A DNA stretch of 64,000 nucleotides from Phycisphaerales bacterium (GTDB lineage Bacteria > Planctomycetota > Phycisphaerae > Phycisphaerales > SM1A02). Location of the stretch: assembly GCA_029268515.1 (NCBI GenBank), contig JAQWNP010000016.1:248001-312000 (forward strand). The letters run 5' to 3'. The notes under the pieces were generated by a model. The model had not been told where the DNA came from. It saw only the letters and a list, made by a program, of their open reading frames with translations, and ran no database searches. Below are positions 8,918 to 17,724 of this stretch, in pieces (positions within the stretch are counted from its first letter, which is position 1; every line of letters starts with the position of its first letter). Made by a program: the position numbers and the translations under genes.

Positions 8918-8948
8918 ATTTGGAGCCAGATTGTCTCGGGCTCCAAAT
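8918..8948 (-). promoter_or_regulatory. Perfect 10-bp inverted repeat before the TPR gene
   Basis: ATTTGGAGCC at 8918-8927 is repeated inverted at 8939-8948 with an 11-base gap. It ends 12 bases from the downstream ATG. The half-site centres are 21 bases apart, about two helical turns, which fits a dimeric repressor. As RNA it would make a strong hairpin near the ribosome site. No U-run follows, so it is not a terminator. Confidence 0.5.
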
Positions 8949-9061
8949 CATTCCCAGATGTAGCGCATCCATGCACTACCGACTCGACTTATCGGCGTCG
9001 ATTGCGTTGTGCCTCCAGCATTGGCCAGATCAACACGGCTCTACCCCCAATAGATCTGATT

Positions 9062-10750
9062 TCAGGCCTCTGGCGGAGGAACGATGGCTCTCGTTCGCCG
9101 CACAACGAGGGTGCCAGCGGCCTGATCATGAACCCCTTGCAATAGACGGCTCAGGATATTGACGATCACCAGCACTGGGAGCAGCAGCACAATCCACTTA
9201 ACCACGCTACGAATCAATAGCCGTCGCCGGTCAGGCACCGCCCCATCAAGAGAGATGATCTGACATCCCAGAATTCCCTTACCAAGAGTAGAACGGCAAA
9301 TTTGCTCAGTGATACCCTCATGAATGACAGTGATTGTCACCATCACTAGATATGGCAGCCCCTCAGTCAGGGTCAGATTCAAGCTCGGTATTCTCAGTAA
9401 ATCTGAAATATCAGCCTGGAAGATGAAGATCGCAACAATTCCACCAGGAATAAAATCAATCAGAAGTGCCAAGAAACGTGTTGAAAGTGGCATCAACTGG
9501 ACGCCTTGCGGCAGCGCCATCTCAGCACCCCGAGCCGGTGGACGGACCAACAAGAGCAGCAAGACAAGTCCCATCATAAGAACCGACAGCACCGTCACCT
9601 GCCAAAGATCGGGTCCAAAATGGCTGGCTGGTTGGAGCTCTAGGGGCATCCCAATCACTGCTTCATTGTCACCACTCAACGAGGAAGACTGAGCAATCGT
9701 CGCCATCGCATTCGTTCGAATGTGCCGGATCATAAAACGCCCAGGACCAAAGATCTCGAGTAATTCGACGCCGCTAGATGTTCCCAGCAATGCCCAGTTT
9801 TCTGCCGCAGGCTGGTCAAATTCGAGCAACGGCAATCGTCTATTGGCATAGACATAGGCCAACGAAATCACATCCTCTATCGCTGGGCCACCCATTTCTG
9901 CCCCAGGTTGAGCCTGCTCTTGCAGCATCAGTCTTCCACTCACCGTCAAGAGATGCTGTACTTGACTCAAGTCGAGTTTAATGAGCCGTGAATTCCACTT
10001 TGATTCTCCACCCTCCATGACCAAGGTCAGAGCTGCTGCCGCATGACCTGAACGAACACCATCAGCAACATTGACCAAAACCGTCACTTGATCGCGAGCG
10101 GTACCCTGTGCTGCAAGAAACAGAGGCCCTGTCAGGTCAGAGTCATCCTTCGAATCTGGTTTCACTAATGCGGGAAGCTGATCCCACTTCCCTCGCCTGA
10201 GGGCATAAAGTTCTACGTCTTCTAATGACGTTACAACACGATGTCCTTCTGGAGCTCCTGTCCGTCGAGTACCTGGTTCAGGCTGCTGTGACGATGACTC
10301 GATCATGACGACCGGCCCCTGCTTTGCGCCTACTGCAGAAATCAAACGACCCTCATTAGGGAGTGGTGGCTCTTGAATCAGATGATCACTTGGACTGGAG
10401 AAAAAACGCTCCAGTGTTGCGTTGTAGCCAATTCGTATTGTGAAGACCTCTCTTCGATCTTCAGCGCCCACCTCGGGTGGAAAGACCAGCCAGAGTCGAT
10501 CTTTACATGCTGCCATAGCCTCAGGAAGAAACGGCAGCTCCAGAATCGTGTTGTAAATTGGTTCCTTTGACGACACTGGAATATGCAGGAGGGATACTGG
10601 GCCACCAGCACGGCCTGTTTCAACAGCAAACCAGATGTGATCCTGGCTTGATGTTGCAACGAATCCAGGGCTGACCTGACCACTGACCAGCGGCGCAAAG
10701 ACCATCAAACAAATTGCAATTAACTTTTTATTGAAAAGGCGCCAAGTCAT
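9062..10750 (-). CDS. RDD-domain membrane protein with large exported N-terminal region
   Basis: 562 aa. The N-terminus has a signal-like segment (about 8-25, IAICLMVFAPLVSG). About 350 residues of probable extracytoplasmic sequence follow. One strong membrane helix is near 383-402, and a C-terminal RDD domain has three more helices (RFLALLIDFIPGG; LPYLVMVTITVIHEG; VKWIVLLLPVLVIV) and the terminal Asp in GVHDQAAGT. RDD domains are linked to ion exchange or transport in some families; the role here is unknown. It overlaps the lipoprotein gene upstream by 4 bases, so the proteins are probably made together. Confidence 0.8.
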   Translation of the reverse strand: MTWRLFNKKLIAICLMVFAPLVSGQVSPGFVATSSQDHIWFAVETGRAGGPVSLLHIPVSSKEPIYNTILELPFLPEAMAACKDRLWLVFPPEVGAEDRREVFTIRIGYNATLERFFSSPSDHLIQEPPLPNEGRLISAVGAKQGPVVMIESSSQQPEPGTRRTGAPEGHRVVTSLEDVELYALRRGKWDQLPALVKPDSKDDSDLTGPLFLAAQGTARDQVTVLVNVADGVRSGHAAAALTLVMEGGESKWNSRLIKLDLSQVQHLLTVSGRLMLQEQAQPGAEMGGPAIEDVISLAYVYANRRLPLLEFDQPAAENWALLGTSSGVELLEIFGPGRFMIRHIRTNAMATIAQSSSLSGDNEAVIGMPLELQPASHFGPDLWQVTVLSVLMMGLVLLLLLVRPPARGAEMALPQGVQLMPLSTRFLALLIDFIPGGIVAIFIFQADISDLLRIPSLNLTLTEGLPYLVMVTITVIHEGITEQICRSTLGKGILGCQIISLDGAVPDRRRLLIRSVVKWIVLLLPVLVIVNILSRLLQGVHDQAAGTLVVRRTRAIVPPPEA

Positions 10751-11787
10751 CTCAGTGGCACCTCAGACTCTTGTTCTGTTGATGAAGGGCTACTTGTCGG
10801 TCCAGATACATCGAGTAATCCACCACCAAGCCAACCGCCTTGTTGCCCGCGATTAATTTTTTTAGGCCGGAGCGACTGCGTAAGTCTCTCAAGATCGAAC
10901 ACACGATCCATTGGCTCTTCTTGAACATCAGCATCTGGATTAACTATGCGCAAGGCAATTCTGGCCGGCTCGAACGCGCTCTTCTCAGTCAGATTTGGTG
11001 CACTCAAATAAAGGTGTACTCGACCCGGAATCTGAGACGTGGCAAGAACTGAAGTTCCAGGCATCAGCAATGGCGTAAAGGCCGACGGATCAAATTCAAC
11101 ACGGGCGAGCTCTTGCCCACCTACATCAAGCACTCTCATACTGCGAGGCTCATATGAATGAGGCTCGATAAGCCACTGTTGGATACCGCGTCCATCGCTG
11201 ATACTCATTTCCCAGAGACCTTCAGCTGTTTGTTGCGTCATCACTGACTCAGGTATTTCATCGACCTGGTCGCCCAAGGTGACAAGACCGAGTAACGCCA
11301 GCAAACTCATGGATGGTGCTGTTTTTGTATCTCTATCGCCTCGATCATGAATAACAAGCGTGGTGTCGGGACCAGTCATGTCAAAAACCCAAGCCGTCTG
11401 TTGATTCTGCCCAGCCCAGAGGTAAGTCTCACCGAGCTTCGCAACCCGCAGTGAGACATTTTCAGGCCGCTCTACCCACAAATCGATGTTGCCTTGTTCG
11501 AGGTGGTGGCCATCCTCATCTTCCCAACGTATTTCAAGAACACCGTGGGCATAGAATTGTGTGATTGACGCAATCCGCTGGTTGTATGCACGAACAAGCT
11601 CTGCAGATGAAATTTCTGCGGGATGATCAAGCTGCCCCAGCGTCACCTGATCGGATGATTGACAACCCCCAGCAGACACTACTAGGCACAACAAAATCAC
11701 AAGAATAGATTGACGCTGAGACCACAATTCGAGGGGCCTCATCATGCCCAGAGCACGGGCAATCCAATGACGTGTAAGTTGATTCAC
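10747..11787 (-). CDS. Probable LolA/LolB-like lipoprotein
   Basis: 346 aa. A hydrophobic stretch at about 28-42 ends in SAGGC, an acceptable though not ideal lipobox, giving a predicted lipid-anchored Cys43. After it comes a beta-rich region: a domain near 65-240 with the outline of LolA/LolB-type lipoprotein carriers (AHGVLEIRWEDEDG, NVSLRVAKLGETYLWAG), then a Pro/Ser-rich tail. It overlaps both neighbours by 4 bases. If the fold is right, it would bind acyl chains in the periplasm. The family call rests on pattern, not on a strict motif. Confidence 0.6.
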   Translation of the reverse strand: MNQLTRHWIARALGMMRPLELWSQRQSILVILLCLVVSAGGCQSSDQVTLGQLDHPAEISSAELVRAYNQRIASITQFYAHGVLEIRWEDEDGHHLEQGNIDLWVERPENVSLRVAKLGETYLWAGQNQQTAWVFDMTGPDTTLVIHDRGDRDTKTAPSMSLLALLGLVTLGDQVDEIPESVMTQQTAEGLWEMSISDGRGIQQWLIEPHSYEPRSMRVLDVGGQELARVEFDPSAFTPLLMPGTSVLATSQIPGRVHLYLSAPNLTEKSAFEPARIALRIVNPDADVQEEPMDRVFDLERLTQSLRPKKINRGQQGGWLGGGLLDVSGPTSSPSSTEQESEVPLR

Positions 11788-12311
11788 GCTTGCAGATCGC
11801 CGCGCAACACCTGCCCCAATTGATCAGTCAGTGCTTGAACGTCGTCATCTGTTAATTGTGGGTTCACGATCTCAAACCCACCCGTATCTTGACCACGTCT
11901 TTTCAGAAGCCAGACCTCATTTCCTTCTGCATCTGATTCTGTGCGCCCATCAAAACGAAGCAGTCTCTTGCGAATGAGAATGAGTGCGAGCACAAATCGG
12001 AAGGCAACCCGCTGCTCTGCAGAATCATCACTGAGCTGCTCGAAGATCTCCATCAGGACTTCGTCGTCTACGAACGGACGATGATTCTCTTGAGCAGTTG
12101 GAATGGTGGTACGCCAGAAACCAAATAGGCCATCTGGCCGGTACCCCTCGGCCCAGATTTCTAGGGAATAATCCAGACGGCGAAATCCACCGCCTTCAGG
12201 ATCATCACAGAGACTGGCCATACATGCATGGCCAGGCAGTAGCTCAATGCCTGTTTTTGCACAGTGGCCCGTCGGTGGCGTGACTTGATAATCAGATCCA
12301 AACCGGCTCAT
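11784..12311 (-). CDS. Hypothetical protein with N-terminal Cys/His cluster
   Basis: 175 aa, cytoplasmic by appearance. Residues 10-35 contain HCAKTGIEL, HACMASLC, a Cys/His spacing that could bind a metal. A middle part (FRFVLALILIRKRLLRFDGR) and a C-terminal section with WLLKRRG then LTDDDVQALTDQLGQVLRG follow. I do not recognise a named family. It is the first gene of a three-gene set with the lipoprotein and the RDD protein, all with 4-base overlaps. It faces cdaA across a 248-base divergent spacer. Confidence 0.7.
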   Translation of the reverse strand: MSRFGSDYQVTPPTGHCAKTGIELLPGHACMASLCDDPEGGGFRRLDYSLEIWAEGYRPDGLFGFWRTTIPTAQENHRPFVDDEVLMEIFEQLSDDSAEQRVAFRFVLALILIRKRLLRFDGRTESDAEGNEVWLLKRRGQDTGGFEIVNPQLTDDDVQALTDQLGQVLRGDLQA

Positions 12312-12421
12312 ATCGTGATACTACGGGATCGAGACCCAAAAGTGCAGTCTTTTGGTCACCCTGGCTTCAAGTCACTGAGATTCAATGCACCTGCGACTTC
12401 CTCAAGCAAGAGTGCATACAA

Positions 12422-12431
12422 GTCACGTGAC
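12422..12431. promoter_or_regulatory. Palindrome GTCACGTGAC in the divergent spacer before cdaA
   Basis: A perfect 10-base palindrome containing CACGTG lies about midway between the two divergent starts, with a further partial copy (ACGTGTC) directly after it. It is short enough to be chance, but it is placed where an operator serving both genes would be. Confidence 0.25.
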
Positions 12432-12559
12432 GTGTCGATGACAGATTTTAAGGCTCCCAGAGTAGATCACTCCTGCTCAAAAACCTATCCGAAGGGCTCC
12501 CTGTATATACTTCTTTATAAGGAAGGCGGCAATCAGACGCCGCAGCGAATAGGCAAGCC

Positions 12560-13462
12560 ATGCTGGAATATCTTGGAAGCTATCCACTCTATCAGGTCAT
12601 TCTTGAAATGGCCGTCTTGTGGATTTGTGTCTATTTCGTATTTCGGTTCGTCCAAGGCACAAGAGCCGCTGGTGCGGTGAAGGGCTTCGCGATTGTCTTA
12701 GTTGTCTTCACCCTAATTATCAGGGTCATGACACGCGACAGCGATGCATTTGGTCGCCTCAACTTCATCTATAGCCAGTTTCTCGGTCTATTGGCAATTC
12801 TGTTGGTTGTGGTATTCCAACCTGAGTTAAGACAAGCGTTTATTCGTCTTGGACAGGCTCGGCTCTTTGGTGTCGGCAGAGGTCTCGGATCTTCTATTCC
12901 AGAGACGATCGCTACAGCGGTAACCTTCCTAAGCAAAAGTCAATTTGGTGCGATCATTGCTATCGAGCGAGAAGTTAAACTGGGTGGCCTTGTGGAACGC
13001 GGGCAGACACTCAATGCCGAACTATCCGCAAGTCTCATTGAATCTATTTTCTGGCCCAACAGTCCTCTTCATGATCTCGGTGTTGTCATCAGAGGCAGCC
13101 AAATCATTGCTGCTGGCGTACAGTTCCCACTGGCTGAAGAAGGCGTACTACCATCACGATACGGATCGCGACATCGTGCTGCGGTTGGACTTTCAATGGA
13201 CTCAGACGCAGTGATTGTCATCGTGAGCGAAGAAAATGGCGCTGTCAGCCTTGCTGAGCGAGGGCAGCTTACCTATGACATTCCTCGAGAAGAATTCGAG
13301 GCCGTGCTACGTACAAGACTGGTCACCCCTTCAACCGAAGAGGCTCCCACAACCGTTACCGATTCTAAAGACGATTCGCCAGAACAAGATCTGACTGATG
13401 CGAATCCAAGCACTGACCAGCAAAATAGCCCCGAAAAAGACCATGACGATCAGCTCGCCTAA
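12560..13462 (+). CDS. cdaA: Diadenylate cyclase CdaA (DisA_N domain)
   Basis: 300 aa. Makes cyclic di-AMP from two ATP at the inner membrane face. Three N-terminal membrane helices (about 8-30, 37-57, 68-88) are followed by the catalytic domain (about 92-235). The RHR motif (RHRAAVGLS, 204-206) is intact. The DGA motif is changed: the sequence reads PLHDLGVVI (171-178), keeping the Asp but replacing Gly-Ala by Leu-Gly. The C-terminal 45 residues are acidic and probably disordered. The YbbR gene follows by 58 bases, the usual cdaA-cdaR order. glmM, often third, is not here. Confidence 0.92.
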   Translation: MLEYLGSYPLYQVILEMAVLWICVYFVFRFVQGTRAAGAVKGFAIVLVVFTLIIRVMTRDSDAFGRLNFIYSQFLGLLAILLVVVFQPELRQAFIRLGQARLFGVGRGLGSSIPETIATAVTFLSKSQFGAIIAIEREVKLGGLVERGQTLNAELSASLIESIFWPNSPLHDLGVVIRGSQIIAAGVQFPLAEEGVLPSRYGSRHRAAVGLSMDSDAVIVIVSEENGAVSLAERGQLTYDIPREEFEAVLRTRLVTPSTEEAPTTVTDSKDDSPEQDLTDANPSTDQQNSPEKDHDDQLA

Positions 13463-13520
13463 ACGAAAGTTAACTGGATCATTCGCCCAAACCGCGACTC
13501 TAAGGACCAATGAGTAACCC

Positions 13521-14636
13521 ATGAAGACCTCCCCACTTCGTCCAGATCGATTGGTCTCCCATGCGGGACGTCTTCGTTTGTGGGTTGACCGTTGGTTTTC
13601 CAAGTCTCGAGTTGGTAGATCCATCTGGAATTACGGCATCATTACGGTCGTGGCTGTCTTGATTTGGTTCTGGGCTGCAGGCGAAACGCGTATGCGCAAC
13701 GAGATCAATGCACTCGTTAATTTTGTCGTGCCTGATCCAGAGCGATGGGTCACAAGCCCCACGCAGCGAGATATCAGAATTGTCATTGACGGCACACATC
13801 GATCAATTGATTTGGCAATCAAGGAAGCTAGCGAAGCGCTGGCTATTGAAGTGCCTGCGCGTCAACAGCGACTCACGCTTGATCTGCTTGATGAACTTCG
13901 CCGTAGTGCAGTAATCGAAGACACAGGAGTCAAGATTATCTCAGTGGATCCAACAACGACCACTATTGACATCGACGAGATTATTCAGTCCCCTGCCATA
14001 GTCAAATCTAAATTCGTCGGCGCTCAGACAACAGAGGTGAAGATTTTTCCTCCAAACGTCATAATCTCTATGCCACAATCTCTGAGACGAACCCTGGCCG
14101 AGAACATCTCGGTCGAGGCATTTGTTAATCGCGATGATATTAAGGACCTTGAGCCTGGAGTCTTACACACACTGGACGTACCTTTGCGAATGCCTGAGGG
14201 CCTTGGCACCAATCCTGACGTCACTGTTCAACCAAATATTGTCGAAGTTTCATTCAAACTAGTCAGCCAGACCTATGAGCATCTATTAGATCGAGTTCGA
14301 ATTCAGGTCGCTGGCCCCCCACAGGATTTCGGTCAGTACGACATTGAGCTCACACCTGGCGTTCTTAATGATGTAAACATCATTGCCAGCGCAGATCTCA
14401 TTGCACAAATTGCCGCCAAAGAGGCCAAAGTATTTGCTGTTATTTACCTCAGCGCGAATGAGAAGGAACAGCAAATTGCATCAAAGAAGATCTCCTACTT
14501 TGAAGCAATTCTGCCAGATGGCACAGGCATTCCTGTGCAAGCCAGTGTCGATGGCAGCAATAAAATGCCCGAAGTACAGGTGGTCATTAAACGCCGCGAA
14601 ACGCCATCAACACCTGCGAACACGACGAACCCGTAA
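13521..14636 (+). CDS. YbbR-domain protein (CdaR-like regulator of CdaA)
   Basis: 371 aa. A short cytoplasmic N-terminus and one membrane helix (about 35-53, GIITVVAVLIWFWAAGE) are followed by a long extracytoplasmic region with repeated beta-rich YbbR units (for example AIEVPARQQRLTLDLLDELRR and VSFKLVSQTYEHLLDRVRIQVAG). CdaR-type proteins bind CdaA and tune cyclic di-AMP output. Order and topology fit that role. The gene ends 19 bases from the convergent tyrS stop, with no clear terminator between them. Confidence 0.85.
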   Translation: MKTSPLRPDRLVSHAGRLRLWVDRWFSKSRVGRSIWNYGIITVVAVLIWFWAAGETRMRNEINALVNFVVPDPERWVTSPTQRDIRIVIDGTHRSIDLAIKEASEALAIEVPARQQRLTLDLLDELRRSAVIEDTGVKIISVDPTTTTIDIDEIIQSPAIVKSKFVGAQTTEVKIFPPNVIISMPQSLRRTLAENISVEAFVNRDDIKDLEPGVLHTLDVPLRMPEGLGTNPDVTVQPNIVEVSFKLVSQTYEHLLDRVRIQVAGPPQDFGQYDIELTPGVLNDVNIIASADLIAQIAAKEAKVFAVIYLSANEKEQQIASKKISYFEAILPDGTGIPVQASVDGSNKMPEVQVVIKRRETPSTPANTTNP

Positions 14637-14655
14637 TTCGTTTCTCATGACTCAC

Positions 14656-15981
14656 TCACGCCCAGTGGCTTGCGTGCCATGCCTTCTTGCCGCGGCGTAA
14701 GAGAATCGTCTTGCCGTGAAGAAGATCGCTCACTTTGAGCCGCCTCTCAACGGCGTCATCACCAGTCACTTTACTGCCATTGACCGACACTGCACCTTGA
14801 CTCAGGAAGGTTCGAGCTTCACGCTTTGACTGTGTAAGTGAAGTCTCTGCTAGAAGATCGACCAGCAATAACCCATCACCCTCCAACATCGTCTTTGCGT
14901 GTGAGCTATGAGGCACATCTGAAAACACTTCTTCTAATGCCTTCATATCAAGCTTGCTCACCTCACCGCTAAACAATGCTTGACCTGCTGCTTCAGCACG
15001 TTCGAGTTCTTCTTGTCCATGAAGCAATCGAGTTGCCTCAGCCGCAAGCGCCCTTTGAGCTTCTCGCTTCTGAGGCTCTTGTTGATGCTCTTGCTCGATT
15101 GACTCAATTTCTTCTTTTCCTAGAAACGTGAAGAAACGTAGATACCGGCCGACATCTGCATCAGACGTATTGAGCCAGAATTGGTGAAACGCATAAGGAC
15201 TCGTGCGATCAGCCGTCAGCCAGATTGCGCCTGATTCTGTTTTGCCAAACTTGGTTCCATCTGCTTTGGTCACTAATGGCGCCGTGATTCCGTATCCTCG
15301 CGGCAGTTCATCAGCTTGGTCGATCATATCTCGACGAATCAAATCAATACCACAAACAATGTTCCCGAATTGATCAGAACCTGCAATTTGAATCGTACAT
15401 TCATGCGCGCGACGCAGATGAAGAAAGTCATAAGCCTGCAGCAACATGTAAGAGAACTCAGTATATGAAATACCTTGCTCTCGATTGTGTAGCCGCTCTC
15501 TTACAGAATCCTTCTGAATCATGGCATTCACTGAGAAGTGCTTGCCAACATCGCGAAGCACCTCGAGATATCCCAGTGAACCGAGCCAGTCAGCATTGTT
15601 CACCAATACAGCTGCATTCGGATGCGCTTTATCGAAATCAAGAACACGTTTGAAGATCTTACTACACGCTTCAACATTGGCTGCCACCTGCTCGAGTGTC
15701 TGAAGCTGTCGTTCACTGTCTTTACCTGATGGATCGCCAATTAGACCAGTGCCGCCACCCATTAATGCAATTGGTTTGTGCCCACAACGCTGCAGATGCC
15801 CCAGCATCATAATTGGCACAAGGTTGCCAATCGTAAGACTGTCAGATGTAGGATCAAACCCACAGTAAGCAACCCGACCGGGTGTTGAAAGAAATCCAGG
15901 CAACACATCATCAGCTGTGGTTTGGTGTACAAGCCCGCGCCACTGTAATTCTTCTAAGAGGGGTTGAGTCATTTTGGTCAT
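14656..15981 (-). CDS. tyrS: Tyrosyl-tRNA synthetase
   Basis: 441 aa, class I TyrRS. The Rossmann core (about 35-260) contains CGFDPTSDSLTIGN, where the usual HIGH-type motif reads TIGN, so the first His is Thr50. The second signature is KFGKT (within KADGTKFGKTESG). An S4 RNA-binding domain lies at the C-terminus (LTQSKREARTFLSQGAVSVNG). It charges tRNA-Tyr. It overlaps the membrane-protein gene upstream by 4 bases and is the last gene of the long minus-strand run that starts at rpsJ. Confidence 0.95.
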   Translation of the reverse strand: MTKMTQPLLEELQWRGLVHQTTADDVLPGFLSTPGRVAYCGFDPTSDSLTIGNLVPIMMLGHLQRCGHKPIALMGGGTGLIGDPSGKDSERQLQTLEQVAANVEACSKIFKRVLDFDKAHPNAAVLVNNADWLGSLGYLEVLRDVGKHFSVNAMIQKDSVRERLHNREQGISYTEFSYMLLQAYDFLHLRRAHECTIQIAGSDQFGNIVCGIDLIRRDMIDQADELPRGYGITAPLVTKADGTKFGKTESGAIWLTADRTSPYAFHQFWLNTSDADVGRYLRFFTFLGKEEIESIEQEHQQEPQKREAQRALAAEATRLLHGQEELERAEAAGQALFSGEVSKLDMKALEEVFSDVPHSSHAKTMLEGDGLLLVDLLAETSLTQSKREARTFLSQGAVSVNGSKVTGDDAVERRLKVSDLLHGKTILLRRGKKAWHASHWA

Positions 15982-16622
15982 ATGCTGAATTGCTGTTGGT
16001 CATCAGTATTTGACCAAGTAGCCATCTCCTGCTTACGACGCTGGCCGTTGAGAAAACAAAGCACAATCACAGGCCATGCAATGGCCCATACACCACCACA
16101 AATCGAGCTCGCGCCAGCAGTAAGCTTCACCAGCTGGACCGCGGTCTCCCGCTGTTCTTCGCTCATATTGTCTACTTCTGCAACCGATTCCCCAAATTCC
16201 TCATCGCTTATTTGACTGAATTCGTAAAGGGACCAAGCAGTAGCAATCACAGCCCAAATGATCGCCACGATGGCCCAAGTATTTAGGATGCCTCGACTCG
16301 AACCTTGACGCTGAATAAGACGGATTGATCCAAACAACAACCAGATAGAAACAACAAAACCAATAATAGAAGTTACGACCGAGAATGACGAGGACGCTGC
16401 CAGTGGCAAATTTGCCTGGTCAGTCTCGCTCAGTAAACCTGCGAAGAGATTACTCGCGAAGGCAATTAAACAAATTGAACCCAAAATATTGAGCGACGCC
16501 AAGATGATGCCAATGACCCCAACCACCGTTGGCCATGTTGTTTTCTTTGGTTGTCCAGAGGGCACGCCGTTAGATACTTCAGACATCGCGGGGTGGGTGT
16601 CATCGAAATGATTGCTCATCAT
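15978..16622 (-). CDS. Four-helix membrane protein of unknown function
   Basis: 214 aa. A polar N-terminus of about 30 residues precedes two membrane helices (WPTVVGVIGIILASLNILGS; FSVVTSIIGFVVSIWLLFGS). A third helix is at TWAIVAIIWAVIATAWSLY and a fourth near the end (SICGGVWAIAWPVIVLCFL). An acidic loop (ISDEEFGESVAEVDNMSEEQ) lies between the third and fourth. No family is recognised beyond a general DUF4064/DUF4190-like outline. It sits between pheS and tyrS. Confidence 0.75.
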   Translation of the reverse strand: MMSNHFDDTHPAMSEVSNGVPSGQPKKTTWPTVVGVIGIILASLNILGSICLIAFASNLFAGLLSETDQANLPLAASSSFSVVTSIIGFVVSIWLLFGSIRLIQRQGSSRGILNTWAIVAIIWAVIATAWSLYEFSQISDEEFGESVAEVDNMSEEQRETAVQLVKLTAGASSICGGVWAIAWPVIVLCFLNGQRRKQEMATWSNTDDQQQFSI

Positions 16623-16652
16623 GAACGAACTCCAGATAATCTCAAAGAGGCT

Positions 16653-17648
16653 TCAAAACTGTCGTAGGAAGCGTGCATCGTTCTCATACAACCAGCGAAT
16701 ATCGGAGATGCCATACTTCCGCATGGCGATCCGCTCGATGCCAAGTCCGAATGCATAACCCATCCATTGATCGGGATCGTACCCGACAGAGCGCAGCACG
16801 TTTGGATTGACCATGCCACAACCCCCCATCTCACACCATTGCCACTGGTCCTTGATCTTCATCTTCATATCGACTTCGGCTGATGGCTCTGTGAAGGGGA
16901 AGAAGCCAGGGCGCATTCGGATCTCTGCCTCGGGGCCAAAATAGGCCTTTGCAAACTCAAAAAGAACCGTCTTCAGATCAACCAGGGTCAAATGACGATC
17001 CACTGCAAGTCCCTCGATCTGATGGAACATACTGAAATGCGTCGCATCATGGGTATCAGGCCGGTAGACCCGACCAACAGCGGTCACCTTGATAGGCGGC
17101 TCCGTCTTTTCCATGGTACGAATCTGTACCGTTGAAGTCTGTGAACGAAGCATCAATCCACCGTCAACATAATAATTGTCAATGGGATCGCGGGCTGGAT
17201 GATCCTCAGGCATATTGAGTGCTGTAAAGTTATGCCAATCATCTTCAACTTCTGGCCCAGTAACAGCCGTGAAGCCCATGCGTGCAAAAACTTCCGTCAC
17301 CTCATCGATCGTTCGGCTCAGAACATGTCGGCGCCCCACACCCATCGCGACACCAGGCTCAGTCAGATCAACCGCTGGCTGACCATCGACCTTCGCACTA
17401 CCGAGACCTGCCTTGGCCTGCTCAAAAGCAGACTCAAGAACTTTTTTAACTTCATTGAGACGTTTACCAACTGCTGGCTTGTCAGCAGCAACCACGTCCT
17501 TGAGCAACGGCATAATCTGACGCAGCTTTCCCTTGGTACCCAGATATGAAATACGCCACGACTCTAAAGCCGAGCCATCGGTAACGCCACCCAGCTCGCT
17601 GAGGGCGTTCCTTTCAAGATCTTCCAACTGCTGGAGCATGATCGCCAT
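16653..17648 (-). CDS. pheS: Phenylalanyl-tRNA synthetase alpha subunit
   Basis: 331 aa, class II. An N-terminal coiled coil (about 1-90) that grips tRNA precedes the catalytic domain. Motif 2 lies around GRVYRPDTHDATHFSMFHQIEG. The binding region has FFPFTEPSAEVDM, and motif 3 is GLGIERIAM. Works as a dimer of heterodimers with PheT, which is not in this window. The start is taken at the first ATG (MAIMLQQLEDL); an upstream TTG is possible. No clear ribosome site is seen. It follows rplQ by about 76 bases. Confidence 0.93.
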   Translation of the reverse strand: MAIMLQQLEDLERNALSELGGVTDGSALESWRISYLGTKGKLRQIMPLLKDVVAADKPAVGKRLNEVKKVLESAFEQAKAGLGSAKVDGQPAVDLTEPGVAMGVGRRHVLSRTIDEVTEVFARMGFTAVTGPEVEDDWHNFTALNMPEDHPARDPIDNYYVDGGLMLRSQTSTVQIRTMEKTEPPIKVTAVGRVYRPDTHDATHFSMFHQIEGLAVDRHLTLVDLKTVLFEFAKAYFGPEAEIRMRPGFFPFTEPSAEVDMKMKIKDQWQWCEMGGCGMVNPNVLRSVGYDPDQWMGYAFGLGIERIAMRKYGISDIRWLYENDARFLRQF

Positions 17649-17724
17649 TGTAACAAAGAGGTTTGTTGTACCCAGACGCCTCAATCACAACCATTTAGAT
17701 CGGTCAGTGAAATTTCCGAGTGCG

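Noticed and set aside
8989-8996. GCCGATAA (minus strand), identical to the flagellar sigma28 -10 box
   Set aside because: No TAAA-like -35 is found 15 bases upstream, so it is not listed as a promoter.
14637-14655. Terminator between the convergent YbbR and tyrS genes
   Set aside because: The 19 bases contain no stem or U-run on either strand.
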